Assembly (NCBI GenBank): GCA_902766815.1
Contig: CACXEZ010000053.1
Location: 1-16,366, forward strand
From: an uncultured Erysipelotrichaceae bacterium
GTDB taxonomy: Bacteria > Bacillota_I > Bacilli_A > RF39 > UBA660
DNA length: 16,366 bases
Direction of reading: 5' to 3'
The translations under genes and the position numbers were made by a program. Shown here in pieces: positions 6,462-15,000 of this stretch (positions are counted from its first letter, which is position 1; every line of letters starts with the position of its first letter). The notes below the pieces were generated by a model that worked only from the letters and a program-made list of their open reading frames with translations, was not told the DNA's origin and ran no database searches.

Positions 6462-7649
6462 ATGTTTTCGTTTTTGAAAGATAATTTTTTACAGATAGTT
6501 AGATTTGGAATTGTTGGAATCTTTAATACATGCAATTCTTTGATTATTTATTATATTCTTTTATATGTTCATGTTCATTATATGGGTGCTAATTTTATTG
6601 CTTATATTTGTTCTTGTTTTATTTCTTATCAGTTTCAGATGAATTTTGTTTTTAGGACAAGTTGTGGGAATTATTTTAAATATTATGTTATTTATTTATC
6701 CTCCTTTTTTATTCAAATGTTTGGAGTCTATGCTTTGGTGGAGTATTTGGCTATTTCAAAAGAAATAGCACCTATTTTGATACTTTTTGTTACTGTTCCA
6801 TATAATTATCTTATTAATAAGTTTTGGAATTTTAAGATGGAGGATCAGGCTGATTACTCACATACTTTTGTTATTTGTGCTTATCAAGAATGTCATTATT
6901 TGGAGGAATGTATTTTATCTATTGTGCATCAAAAATTATTTTCATCTGTTATTATGGTAACCTCTACAGATAATGATTTTATTCGTTCTTTGGCAAATAA
7001 GTATGGAATAAAACTTTATGTTAGAAAAGGGAAGAGTGATATTCAGAAGGATTGGAATTTTGGCTATAAACATGCTAAGACAGATTTGGTTACTCTTGTT
7101 CATCAAGATGATATTTATGATGAGTTTTATTTATATGATGTTATGAATTACTTTTTAAAATACAATAATGTTTCTTTTGTTTGTACTGATTATTATGCAT
7201 TAAAGAATGGTGAGAAAACAATTGATATTAATAGTAGATTGAAAAGAGTGTTGAAATTTCCTCTTCGTTTTTCTTTGTTTAATTGGATGTCTTTTTTTAA
7301 AGTTATGTCATTGTCTTTTGGAAATAGTATTAATTGTCCATCTGTTACTTATAATAAACGAAAATTAGGTAATGGTAATTTATTTACGTCTAAGTTAAAG
7401 TTTTCTTTAGATTGGGATACTTTTTTGAAGATTGCTATGTATAAAGGAAGGATCGGATATATTAATAAAAAACTTATATGTTATAGAATTCATGAAGAAG
7501 CTACAACTATGAAATTTGTGTTAGATGATGATAAGAGATATCAGGAAGATTTTTATTGTTTTTTACAAGTATGGCCAAGATGGATTGCCAAAATTTTTAT
7601 GAAATTTTATGAAAAAGCTGGTAGAACTTATATTAATTTGAAAGATTGA
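6462..7649 (+). CDS. GtrA-like membrane domain fused to a GT2-type glycosyltransferase domain
   Basis: 395 residues from ATG 6462; a TTG at 6441 is in frame but would lie almost at the predicted transcript start. Residues about 10-125 form a four-helix GtrA-like domain (FLQIVRFGIVGIFNTCNSLI at its start, YNYLINKFWNF at its end). GtrA proteins are thought to flip or channel polyprenyl-phosphate-linked sugars. Residues about 134-350 form a GT2-like glycosyltransferase domain: FVICAYQE, VTLVHQDD with His-Gln-Asp-Asp at 214-217 as the DXD-like metal site, FSLDWDTFLK (315-324), and CYRIHEEATTM near the end. The usual fused arrangement has GT2 first and GtrA last; here the order is reversed. The ribosome binding site is poor. 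The stop is 10 bases before the GtrB-like gene, so the two form an operon and probably act on the same lipid-linked sugar. Confidence 0.8.
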   Translation: MFSFLKDNFLQIVRFGIVGIFNTCNSLIIYYILLYVHVHYMGANFIAYICSCFISYQFQMNFVFRTSCGNYFKYYVIYLSSFFIQMFGVYALVEYLAISKEIAPILILFVTVPYNYLINKFWNFKMEDQADYSHTFVICAYQECHYLEECILSIVHQKLFSSVIMVTSTDNDFIRSLANKYGIKLYVRKGKSDIQKDWNFGYKHAKTDLVTLVHQDDIYDEFYLYDVMNYFLKYNNVSFVCTDYYALKNGEKTIDINSRLKRVLKFPLRFSLFNWMSFFKVMSLSFGNSINCPSVTYNKRKLGNGNLFTSKLKFSLDWDTFLKIAMYKGRIGYINKKLICYRIHEEATTMKFVLDDDKRYQEDFYCFLQVWPRWIAKIFMKFYEKAGRTYINLKD

Positions 7650-7659
7650 GGTAGAAGTT

Positions 7660-8619
7660 ATGAGGAATATTTTATATATAGTAATGCCTGTTTTTAATGA
7701 AGAAGAGGTTATTCAGGATAGTATTGTGGTAGTTAGTAATAAAATAAAGTCTTTAATTAAAAGTAAGAAAATTAGTAAAGATAGTAAATTGGTTATTGTT
7801 GATGATGGTAGTACAGATAATACTTTGGCTATTGTTAAAGAAATACAAAAGAAGAATTCTTATCTAATGATTATAAAACTTGCTCATAATAAGGGACATC
7901 AGATTGCAATGTATGCTGGATATATGGAAACTTATCAATGTGCTGATATGGTTATTAGTATGGATGCTGATTTGCAAGATGATATTTTAGTTATTGATGA
8001 AATGATAGATGAATATTATAAGGGAAATGATATTGTTTATGGGATACGTAATAATAGGGATACAGATACTTGGTTTAAAAGAAATAGTGCTATTCTATTT
8101 TATAGATTTATGTCATTTCTGGGGGTAGAAATTATTATTAATCATGCTGATTATCGATTGATGAGTAAGAGGAGCCTAGAGGTGCTTTCTCGTTATTTAG
8201 AAAGTAATTTATTTTTAAGGGGAATTATTCCTTCTATTGGGTTTCCTAGTAGTAGAGTATATTATAAGAGATTGGAAAGAAAAGCTGGTAAGAGTAAATA
8301 TAATTTGAAGAAAATGATAGGACTTGCTGTTGATGGAATTACATCTTTTAGTGTAAAACCTATTCGTATTATTATACATATTGGATTTATTTTATCTTTA
8401 ATTAGTTTTATTTATTTAATTTATGTTGTTATTTGTCAGTTAAATGGGGCTGATAATGTTAAAGGATGGGCTTCCATGGTTGCTTTAGTTAGTTTTTTTG
8501 GTAGTTTTCAAATATTATGTATTGGTGTTATTGGAGAGTACATATCTAAAATATATATAGAAACGAAGCATCGACCAAAATATGTTGTAGATCAAGTGAT
8601 TGGAATTAAGGGTAAGTAA
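7660..8619 (+). CDS. GtrB/DPM1-like polyprenyl-phosphate glycosyltransferase
   Basis: 319 residues, the standard length for bactoprenol glucosyl/mannosyl-transferases of family GT2 with two C-terminal membrane helices. Visible in order are VMPVFNEEEV (8-17), IVDDGSTDNT (46-55), NKGHQIAMYAGY (77-88), the DXD in MDADLQD (101-107), DYRLMSKR (164-171), RKAGKSKYNLKKM (207-219), and helices at about 236-259 and 271-295. It should load a sugar from a nucleotide donor onto undecaprenyl phosphate at the inner membrane face. The product would then be flipped by a GtrA-type protein (the upstream fusion) and used by GT-C enzymes such as those at 3.4-6.3 kb. TTGAGG at 7646-7651 overlaps the preceding TGA stop and serves as ribosome binding site. 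The sugar cannot be deduced. Confidence 0.92.
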   Translation: MRNILYIVMPVFNEEEVIQDSIVVVSNKIKSLIKSKKISKDSKLVIVDDGSTDNTLAIVKEIQKKNSYLMIIKLAHNKGHQIAMYAGYMETYQCADMVISMDADLQDDILVIDEMIDEYYKGNDIVYGIRNNRDTDTWFKRNSAILFYRFMSFLGVEIIINHADYRLMSKRSLEVLSRYLESNLFLRGIIPSIGFPSSRVYYKRLERKAGKSKYNLKKMIGLAVDGITSFSVKPIRIIIHIGFILSLISFIYLIYVVICQLNGADNVKGWASMVALVSFFGSFQILCIGVIGEYISKIYIETKHRPKYVVDQVIGIKGK

Positions 8620-8652
8620 ATAATTTATTTATTTTTGATTAGTAAAATTTTC

Positions 8653-8681
8653 TTGTTTTTTTCCTTTTTCTATGGTATTAT
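8653..8681 (+). promoter_or_regulatory. Promoter for the adhesin gene
   Basis: TTGTTT (8653-8658), 17-base spacer, TATTAT (8676-8681) with TG one base upstream (extended -10). AGGAG at 8701-8705 is the ribosome binding site, six bases before ATG 8712. Confidence 0.65.
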
Positions 8682-8695
8682 CTTATTATAAGATA
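8679..8695. repeat. 17-nt perfect palindrome at the adhesin transcription start
   Basis: TATCTTAT, one central T, ATAAGATA (8679-8695). It overlaps the end of the -10 element and the predicted first transcribed bases, a typical place for a repressor operator. It could also be an AT-rich chance match. Confidence 0.5.
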
Positions 8696-8711
8696 TGGAT
8701 AGGAGAGTAAT

Positions 8712-11351
8712 ATGAATATGAAAAAGAAATTTGGTTTGATATTATTTAGTTTTTTAACTATTTTTTTGGGTATGATAAAGGTTGATGCTGCTACTTTTAC
8801 TAAGGGTAGTAATACGCAGATTTGGTATGTTAGTTATAATTATACTTATTATAATAAACAAATTGATGGAACTGTTGCTTATTGTATTCAAATGAATAGA
8901 TCTGTTCCTTATAGTGGATATTCTGGTTATTCTAGTGGGTGGAGTAAATATAAGTATGATGCTTATGTATCGGCTCAGATTGTGAAGATAGGTAAGTCTA
9001 AATATACGGGAACTACTCAGTATTTATATATTCAAGAAGCACTTAACTGTTATAAAAGCTATAGTGGAGCTTATTTGGGGGCTTGTGGTAATTCTTCTAT
9101 TACCTCTTTGATTAGCTCTGCTAAAACGGCTGTTAGTAAATATAAATATACTAGTGGTAGTAGTAAAAGCTCTCTTCCTAAGATTAATTTAGAAACTTCT
9201 GATAGTACTCTTTCTAATTCTGGTAATATGGGTAATTATGTTTCTTCTAAGATTGATTTAAAAGGAATTGTTAAAACTTATGGTGGAACTAGTTATGAGA
9301 AAGTTGCTCCTAGTTATAAAATTACATTAACGTCTAGTGTTGAGGATTCGCTTGCTTATATTTGTTCTACTAATACTTATAGTGATAGTACTTGTAGCAC
9401 TGATGCTACTGTTACTAATGTTGAGGACTATTCTTTCTATGTGTATTTAAAGAATGGTGGTATTGATGGTGGAAATGTACAAATTAATGTGAGTGGCAAC
9501 AATTCTAGTAGTTATCCTTCTTCTTATTTGTGGATTCCTTCTAATGAAGCTTATCAAAGAATGGTTACTTATACTACTGTTACAATTAAGAGAACTATTT
9601 CTACTTCTTTGACTTTAAATTATTCAAAAGTTAATTATTATTCGGCATCTTTAAAGAAAGTTGATGAGAATGGTGAAGATTTAAAAGGGGCTAACTTAAC
9701 ACTTTATACTGCTAGTGATAAAGAGGGTAAAAATAAGATTAAAGAGTTGTGTACTATTTCTGGTGATGCTACGAGTTGCTCTAATAATAATTTATCAACT
9801 GTTGATCAATCATATGGTTATAAAACTGGTAATTATTTATGTTATATAGAATCTACTGAACCTAGTGGATATAAAAAGATTGATACAGTATGTAATGAGA
9901 TAAAAGTTGGCACTACTCAGGATCTTTATTATGTTGGTAGTAAGGCGATTTCTTTGGAAATATATCAAAAATATGTAGGTGCTGGTAATTATTGTATTAC
10001 AAATACTGAAGATAATTTTGATGTTACTTATATTAGTAGTGTTTTGGCTAAGGGAATTGAAAACAATGATAGTTTAACTAGTGGTAATTGTGAGTCTGTT
10101 GATGTTAGTTCTGGTGATTCTAATGGTGGTTCTTCTGAAGGAAGTGGTTCCAGTGAAGGTGAAGGATCAGGTACTGAACCGGTAGTTACTAACTATAAAA
10201 AATCAATTTGTGTTGCTGGTGATAATACATATGATGAAACTGGAGAATATTGTTTGGAACATGATCCCCTTAGTTATTATCAACAGTTGAATGGGGATTC
10301 TCATATTATTGTTACGAATGCTTTGAATGTTTTAAATATTAGTAAAAAAGCTATTACTGGAGATGATGAAGTTCCTGGGGCAACTTTGGCAATTTATACT
10401 ACTGATAATAGTGGTAAATGTACAAATGTTTTAGCTAAAGCTAAGAGATTTGATTTTCAGGAATATACATATGCTGCTCCTGAAGAGGGAGATAAAGTTG
10501 AGGAAAGTGATAATACCAATATTCGAGTAGAAGAGGATAAAGAAGGAGATGCTAATCTTGGAAAAGAAGAAAGTGATGCTAGCGAAGACACTACTGAGAT
10601 TTCCGTTACTGAAGGATTGAAGTGGGTATCTTCTAATACTCCTGCCATTGTTTCTGGTCTTGATTCTGGGACTTATTGTTTGATTGAGGAACTTGCTCCT
10701 AAGGGATATAAAAAGGTTACATCTACAACTAAATTTACAATGTCTAGTGATGGAAGTGTTAAATTAGTAGAGAATGCTGATGGTGCTGCTGATTTAAAGG
10801 ATGATGAAAATGGAACTAGTACTCTTACACTACATGATACTTTAATAGAGGTTACTATTAGTAAAGATGATATTGCTACTAGTAAAGAGTTACCTGGTGC
10901 TACTTTGGCAATTTGTACTGCTGGTAAAGATGAAAATGGTGAGTATACTATGTCTGTTAATAATTTAGGAGAATGTAGTACAGTATCTTTAGCAGATGGT
11001 TCGCTTGCTACTTGGGTAAGTACTGATAAGCCTCATATTGTTAGTGGATTAGGAGCAGGGACTTATTATTTAGTAGAACAGACAGCTCCTAATGGTTATT
11101 CTACGGCTGAGTCTATTTTGTTTGTTGTAAAAGAGGATGGAACTTTAACTGATATTAATGGCAAGGCTTTGTCTGAAGGCAAGTTGGTTATGCATGATAA
11201 AGCAATTGGAGAAACTAAGACAGGAATGATTGGAATTTATGTTTTAAGCGGAATTTTATTAATTTCTGTTTCGTTGGGAATTGTTAGTTATATAAATCTT
11301 CGTAAGAGGAGTAAAGAGGAAATATTTGTAAATGGCAAGAAAGATAAATAA
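8712..11351 (+). CDS. Secreted adhesin: putative thioester domain plus SpaA/Cna-B-like repeats, membrane-anchored
   Basis: 879 residues. The N-terminal signal peptide (about 1-26, cleavage likely after VDA) is followed by a domain with VAYCIQ (Cys58) and TTQYLYIQEAL (Gln103), matching the Cys and TQ-motif Gln that form the internal thioester of TQXA/thioester-domain adhesins. Three SpaA/Cna-B-like beta domains follow: about 311-430 (SLKKVDENG...YIESTEPSGY), 539-710 (ISKKAITG...PGATLAIY...IEELAPKGY) and 712-830 (ISKDDIATSKELPGATLAI...VEQTAPNGY). Each has a strand Lys and a Glu consistent with an isopeptide bond. A Ser/Gly/Glu linker (465-490) and an acidic insert (588-628) are present. The C-terminus has one membrane helix (about 838-862) and a basic tail, preceded by GETKTG rather than LPxTG. 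Sixteen or so cysteines are unusual for this class. Start chosen at ATG 8712 by its AGGAG. Role: surface attachment or pilus-tip-like adhesin (inference). Confidence 0.8.
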   Translation: MNMKKKFGLILFSFLTIFLGMIKVDAATFTKGSNTQIWYVSYNYTYYNKQIDGTVAYCIQMNRSVPYSGYSGYSSGWSKYKYDAYVSAQIVKIGKSKYTGTTQYLYIQEALNCYKSYSGAYLGACGNSSITSLISSAKTAVSKYKYTSGSSKSSLPKINLETSDSTLSNSGNMGNYVSSKIDLKGIVKTYGGTSYEKVAPSYKITLTSSVEDSLAYICSTNTYSDSTCSTDATVTNVEDYSFYVYLKNGGIDGGNVQINVSGNNSSSYPSSYLWIPSNEAYQRMVTYTTVTIKRTISTSLTLNYSKVNYYSASLKKVDENGEDLKGANLTLYTASDKEGKNKIKELCTISGDATSCSNNNLSTVDQSYGYKTGNYLCYIESTEPSGYKKIDTVCNEIKVGTTQDLYYVGSKAISLEIYQKYVGAGNYCITNTEDNFDVTYISSVLAKGIENNDSLTSGNCESVDVSSGDSNGGSSEGSGSSEGEGSGTEPVVTNYKKSICVAGDNTYDETGEYCLEHDPLSYYQQLNGDSHIIVTNALNVLNISKKAITGDDEVPGATLAIYTTDNSGKCTNVLAKAKRFDFQEYTYAAPEEGDKVEESDNTNIRVEEDKEGDANLGKEESDASEDTTEISVTEGLKWVSSNTPAIVSGLDSGTYCLIEELAPKGYKKVTSTTKFTMSSDGSVKLVENADGAADLKDDENGTSTLTLHDTLIEVTISKDDIATSKELPGATLAICTAGKDENGEYTMSVNNLGECSTVSLADGSLATWVSTDKPHIVSGLGAGTYYLVEQTAPNGYSTAESILFVVKEDGTLTDINGKALSEGKLVMHDKAIGETKTGMIGIYVLSGILLISVSLGIVSYINLRKRSKEEIFVNGKKDK

Positions 11352-11390
11352 ATTGTTTTTATAAGTTTAGGATTGAAGATGGGATGATAG

Positions 11391-11430
11391 TAAAACAACA
11401 AATATCAAACAATTGTTATTTATTGTTTTA
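11391..11430 (+). terminator. Possible terminator hairpin after the adhesin gene
   Basis: Arms 11391-11404 and 11417-11430 pair at 13 of 14 positions (one C/A mismatch) around a 12-base loop. It is AT-rich and ends TTGTTTTA followed by TAATAC, giving only a weak U tract. Its right arm overlaps a TATAAT at 11429-11434 that may be the -10 of the next gene, for which no good -35 is visible. Confidence 0.4.
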
Positions 11431-11467
11431 TAATACATATGAAATATTTTGTTTAGGTGGGTGTATC

Positions 11468-11878
11468 ATGATGAAACGATATAAGAAGAAAAAAAATAAA
11501 AAAATAAATAAGAAGAAAGTGTTGATTGTCATAATAGGTTTATTAATTATCATATCTGTTATTTTTCAATTTTGTTTAAAGAAATCGGGAAATGATGATT
11601 TGAAGGAAAATGATCAACAAGTGTTTGACGGGAAAATATTCTATGTATTAGAAAAGGATGACCTTACAAATCATGTTAAAATTTCATTTACAATAAAATC
11701 AGATAATGGTATTAAAAAAGTTTTTTTACCAGATGGGTCTTTTATGGATTATGATAATCAGAATCAAGTAAAATTTGAATATACTGTAGATAGAAACGGG
11801 GAATATTTTATACAAGTTATTGATTCTGATGGTAATATAGGAAAAGAGAGTATTGAAATAACAGCAATAAGTGAGTAG
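11468..11878 (+). CDS. Small single-pass membrane protein, paralogue of the phosphatase's first extracellular domain
   Basis: 136 residues from ATG 11468, chosen because AGGTGG (11455-11460) lies seven bases upstream. The frame is open back to 11384, but the extra residues look untranslated and cover the hairpin. A very basic N-terminus (MMKRYKKKKNKKINKKK) precedes one membrane helix (about 18-38), so the rest lies outside. The extracellular part (about 58-132) reads VKISFTIKSDNGIKKVFLPDG and then VKFEYTVDRNGEYFIQVIDSDGNIG, a beta-sandwich-like segment. It aligns closely, with almost no gaps, with residues 57-130 of the alkaline phosphatase encoded next (VIISLIVKSESGIKQIELPNG, IEYTVNKNANYTFKVTDLDGNI). 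No enzyme motif is present. A tandem duplication is the simplest origin. It may be a partner or regulator of the phosphatase; function unknown. Confidence 0.75.
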   Translation: MMKRYKKKKNKKINKKKVLIVIIGLLIIISVIFQFCLKKSGNDDLKENDQQVFDGKIFYVLEKDDLTNHVKISFTIKSDNGIKKVFLPDGSFMDYDNQNQVKFEYTVDRNGEYFIQVIDSDGNIGKESIEITAISE

Positions 11879-11927
11879 TAAATGGATGTTTGAATGATTT
11901 TTTTGTTTTTTTGATCCGAAACTAGAC

Positions 11928-11956
11928 TTGACATCTATTTATATTCATGGTATAAG
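11928..11956 (+). promoter_or_regulatory. Strong promoter for the alkaline phosphatase gene
   Basis: Consensus TTGACA (11928-11933), exactly 17 bases, TATAAG (11951-11956) preceded by TGG (extended -10). It is the best promoter match in the window. AGGAG at 11988-11992 lies eight bases before ATG 12001. No Pho-box-like repeat was recognised by eye. Confidence 0.75.
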
Positions 11957-12000
11957 TATGATAAATAATAGGGTTTTGGAAATAGGTAGGAGTGGAGTAA

Positions 12001-15000
12001 ATGAATCAATATGGTAGTAAAAAAAATAAGAAGTCTATAGTTTTAATATTAATATTGTGTTTTCTTTTATTTGTTGCATTATTTACAATTATTAGAGAAA
12101 TTAGCAAAAATGAACATGCTTCAACAAGTGAAACAAAAACCGTAGAGACGACAAAAGAAACGAAAATGAGCTATGAAATTTTAGAAAATAGTTCTGATAA
12201 TACGGTAATTATTAGTTTAATAGTGAAGTCTGAAAGTGGTATTAAACAAATTGAATTGCCGAATGGAACAGTACAGTATTTTAATGGAGATAAAGAAGCA
12301 ACTATTGAATATACAGTGAATAAGAACGCAAATTATACTTTTAAAGTTACTGATTTAGATGGTAATATTACGAAAAAGATAATAAACGTTTCTAAATTGA
12401 AGGAAGAAAGTAATGATGTAGAAAAAGTAAGTGATGATAGTTCTAAAGAAAATGATGATGATACGATTAATAAAACTTTAAATAAAAATAAGACAGTGGT
12501 TACTGAAAATAGCAATAGCAAGAATGTTGATAGTAGTAAGTCAGCTGGTACCAGTGAAGTGGTCAAAAATGATGATAGCAGTGTGGTCACTGTCCCTGAT
12601 GCAGGTGGTAATATAACGATAGCTTTAAGTACCGAGCAATATACTAAATCATTACAAATAAATCTTTATGATGATCTTGATGGAAAATATGATATTTATT
12701 ATAAATTAGGAAAAAATGGTGATTGGGAGAAATATATATCTATTGTTCAAATCGATCAAAATACAACAGTATATGTAAGATATCAAGATGCTGATGGTAA
12801 TGTAGGAAGTGAAATATCAAAGCAGATTACAAACATTGATACAACAGCTCCTAATAATTATAGTCCTGAGGTATCTTCAACGACTCATAGTATTACAATT
12901 AATGGAGCTACTATTGATAATAAGTCGACATCTTCAAATTTAAAATATTATTATAGTATTGATGATGGTGACACATATACAAATGATGAAGGGACAACAT
13001 ATACTTTTGATGATTTAACGCAAAATAAAAGTTATACAGTTACTATAAAGGTTGTTGATGAAGCTTCTAATGAAAGAATGGTAGAACTGGAAGGTAATAC
13101 TTTGCCAGTACCAAGCTATGATATAAATGATATTGTGTATGAGAATAAAGTTGTTACAGCTAATAATATTGATTCAGAATATAACTTATTATATGCTATT
13201 GGGGAAAATGGAACATTTAGTGATTATACGGCACCTATAGAAATTAATCATTATGGTCAGTTTGTTGTTAAATTTAAATATTTAGATATTAAGGATCAAG
13301 AGGGACAAGAAATTGTATACGAGCAAGTTGTTCCAAGAATGATATATTTTCAAAAACCTAATGAATGGTCAACTCCTTATGCATATTTGACTGGCGATAT
13401 TAGTTTATCTTGGCCTGGTATAAGTTTGACTCAAAAGAGTGGTAATGTATATTATTTTGAAATTACTGATGATATGATGCCAGGTGGAGTTGATGAATCT
13501 TCATTAAGTTTCTCTATACAATTTAATAATGGGGGAAGTGTTACTAATTCTAATGGTTCTTATAAATATAAATTAAGAACAGTAGATTTTGATGGCTTTG
13601 ATAAAATTTATACTGTAACTAGTGGTAGTACTACAACTAATGAAAGTTCAACCGGTGTATGGAATGATTATGAGGAAAGAGATGTACTGGGTAGAATATA
13701 CTTTAATAAGCCAGTTGGTTGGGACTATCCTCATGCTTATCTTTATAAAAGTGATACTTCTACTACTGAAGAGTTGTTAGGAAATTGGCCAGGAGTAGAA
13801 CTTACGAGAGAAGAAGATTATATTTATTATTTTGAAATAACAACAGATATGCTTGATAGTGAAGAAGACATTTCTAACTATATGGTAACATTTAACAATG
13901 GTGGTTCAACGTATAATCAATCTCATTCAGAGTACAAGTATAAATTAGCAGATGTTAATTGTATTGGTTTTGATAAAATATATAATCCAACTAGTAATTT
14001 ATATACTACAGAGGGAGATTCTACTGGTGAATGGTTGAATTATGATTCTGATACTAAAATAGGTAAAATACCAACTACTTCTACTAAGGTTAAAAATGTA
14101 ATTTTTATGATTGGTGATGGTATGGGTGAGAACCATATTAGGGCTGCGGAAATATATAAGGGTGAGAAATTAAATATACAAAAAATTTCTGATAAAACAT
14201 ATGTTACGACAGGTTCTACCAAAACAATAACGGATAGTGCAGCGGCAGCTACAGCGCTTGCCACAGGTTATAAAACTACTAATGGAACAATTGGTAAAGA
14301 TAAAAAAGGAAGGGATGTTCAAAATATTGTTGAATATACGCATTTGAATGGTCTGAAAACAGGTATTGTCGTAACTCAAATACTGAATCATGCCACTCCT
14401 GCTGGATTTACTATTCATAATGCTTCTAGAAATAATTATGATGAAATAGCGAAGTCACAGATAACTTCTAATGTTGATTTAATGTTGGGAGGCGGAACTC
14501 AATATTTTAGTCAATATGCGTCTTTGATGCAGTCTAATAATATTACCTATATTAATCAGCTTTCTGATATTAGTGGCATTGATGCTAATAAAAGAGTGAT
14601 TGGAACTTTTGCGACGGAATCAATTAGTGAAGTAGATGGTACAAGAACAAGCTTAAAAGATATGACTACGATGGCATTTTCACGATTGGAAAATGAGAAT
14701 GGGTTTTTCTTGATGATTGAAGGCTCTGATATAGATTCGTATTCTCATAGCATTGATATGCCAAAAATGTTAACTGAAATGATAGATTTTGATGAAGCTG
14801 TTGGAGCTGCTATAAAATATGTTGATGAACATGAAGATACGTTACTTGTTATTACTGCAGATCATGAAGCAGGAGGATTAAATTTAGATGGTATAACAAG
14901 TTCTGAGCAGTTGGAAAATTCTTTATTTACTTCTGGGGGAGCTCATACAGAAACTAATGTATTGGTATATGCTTATGGGCTTGGAGCTCAGGATCTTACT

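Noticed and set aside
1596..7649. Use of TGA as Trp (code 4), considered because of the very high AT content
   Set aside because: TGA ends the Nudix and GtrA-GT2 genes at expected places, Trp is written TGG throughout, and no gene needs TGA read-through.
8616..8640. AAATAA/TTATTT stem after the GtrB-like gene as terminator
   Set aside because: Only six A-T pairs around a 5-base loop in an AT-only stretch; too weak to call.
10080..10200. Ser/Gly/Glu repeat-like run in the adhesin as a phase-variable DNA repeat
   Set aside because: The codons vary and there is no exact tandem unit; it reads as an ordinary flexible linker.
10457..10648. Antisense open frame within the adhesin gene
   Set aside because: It mirrors the acidic, low-complexity insert of the adhesin, giving Ser/Leu-rich translation, with no ribosome binding site or family resemblance.
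11384..11467. Upstream ATG extending the small beta-domain protein by 28 residues
   Set aside because: It lacks a ribosome binding site, crosses a hairpin and a TATAAT, and would put uncharged residues before the basic N-terminus; ATG 11468 has AGGTGG at the right distance.
12333..14418. Three antisense open frames within the phosphatase gene
   Set aside because: All are complements of conserved domains of a clearly real protein, and their translations have no recognisable features.
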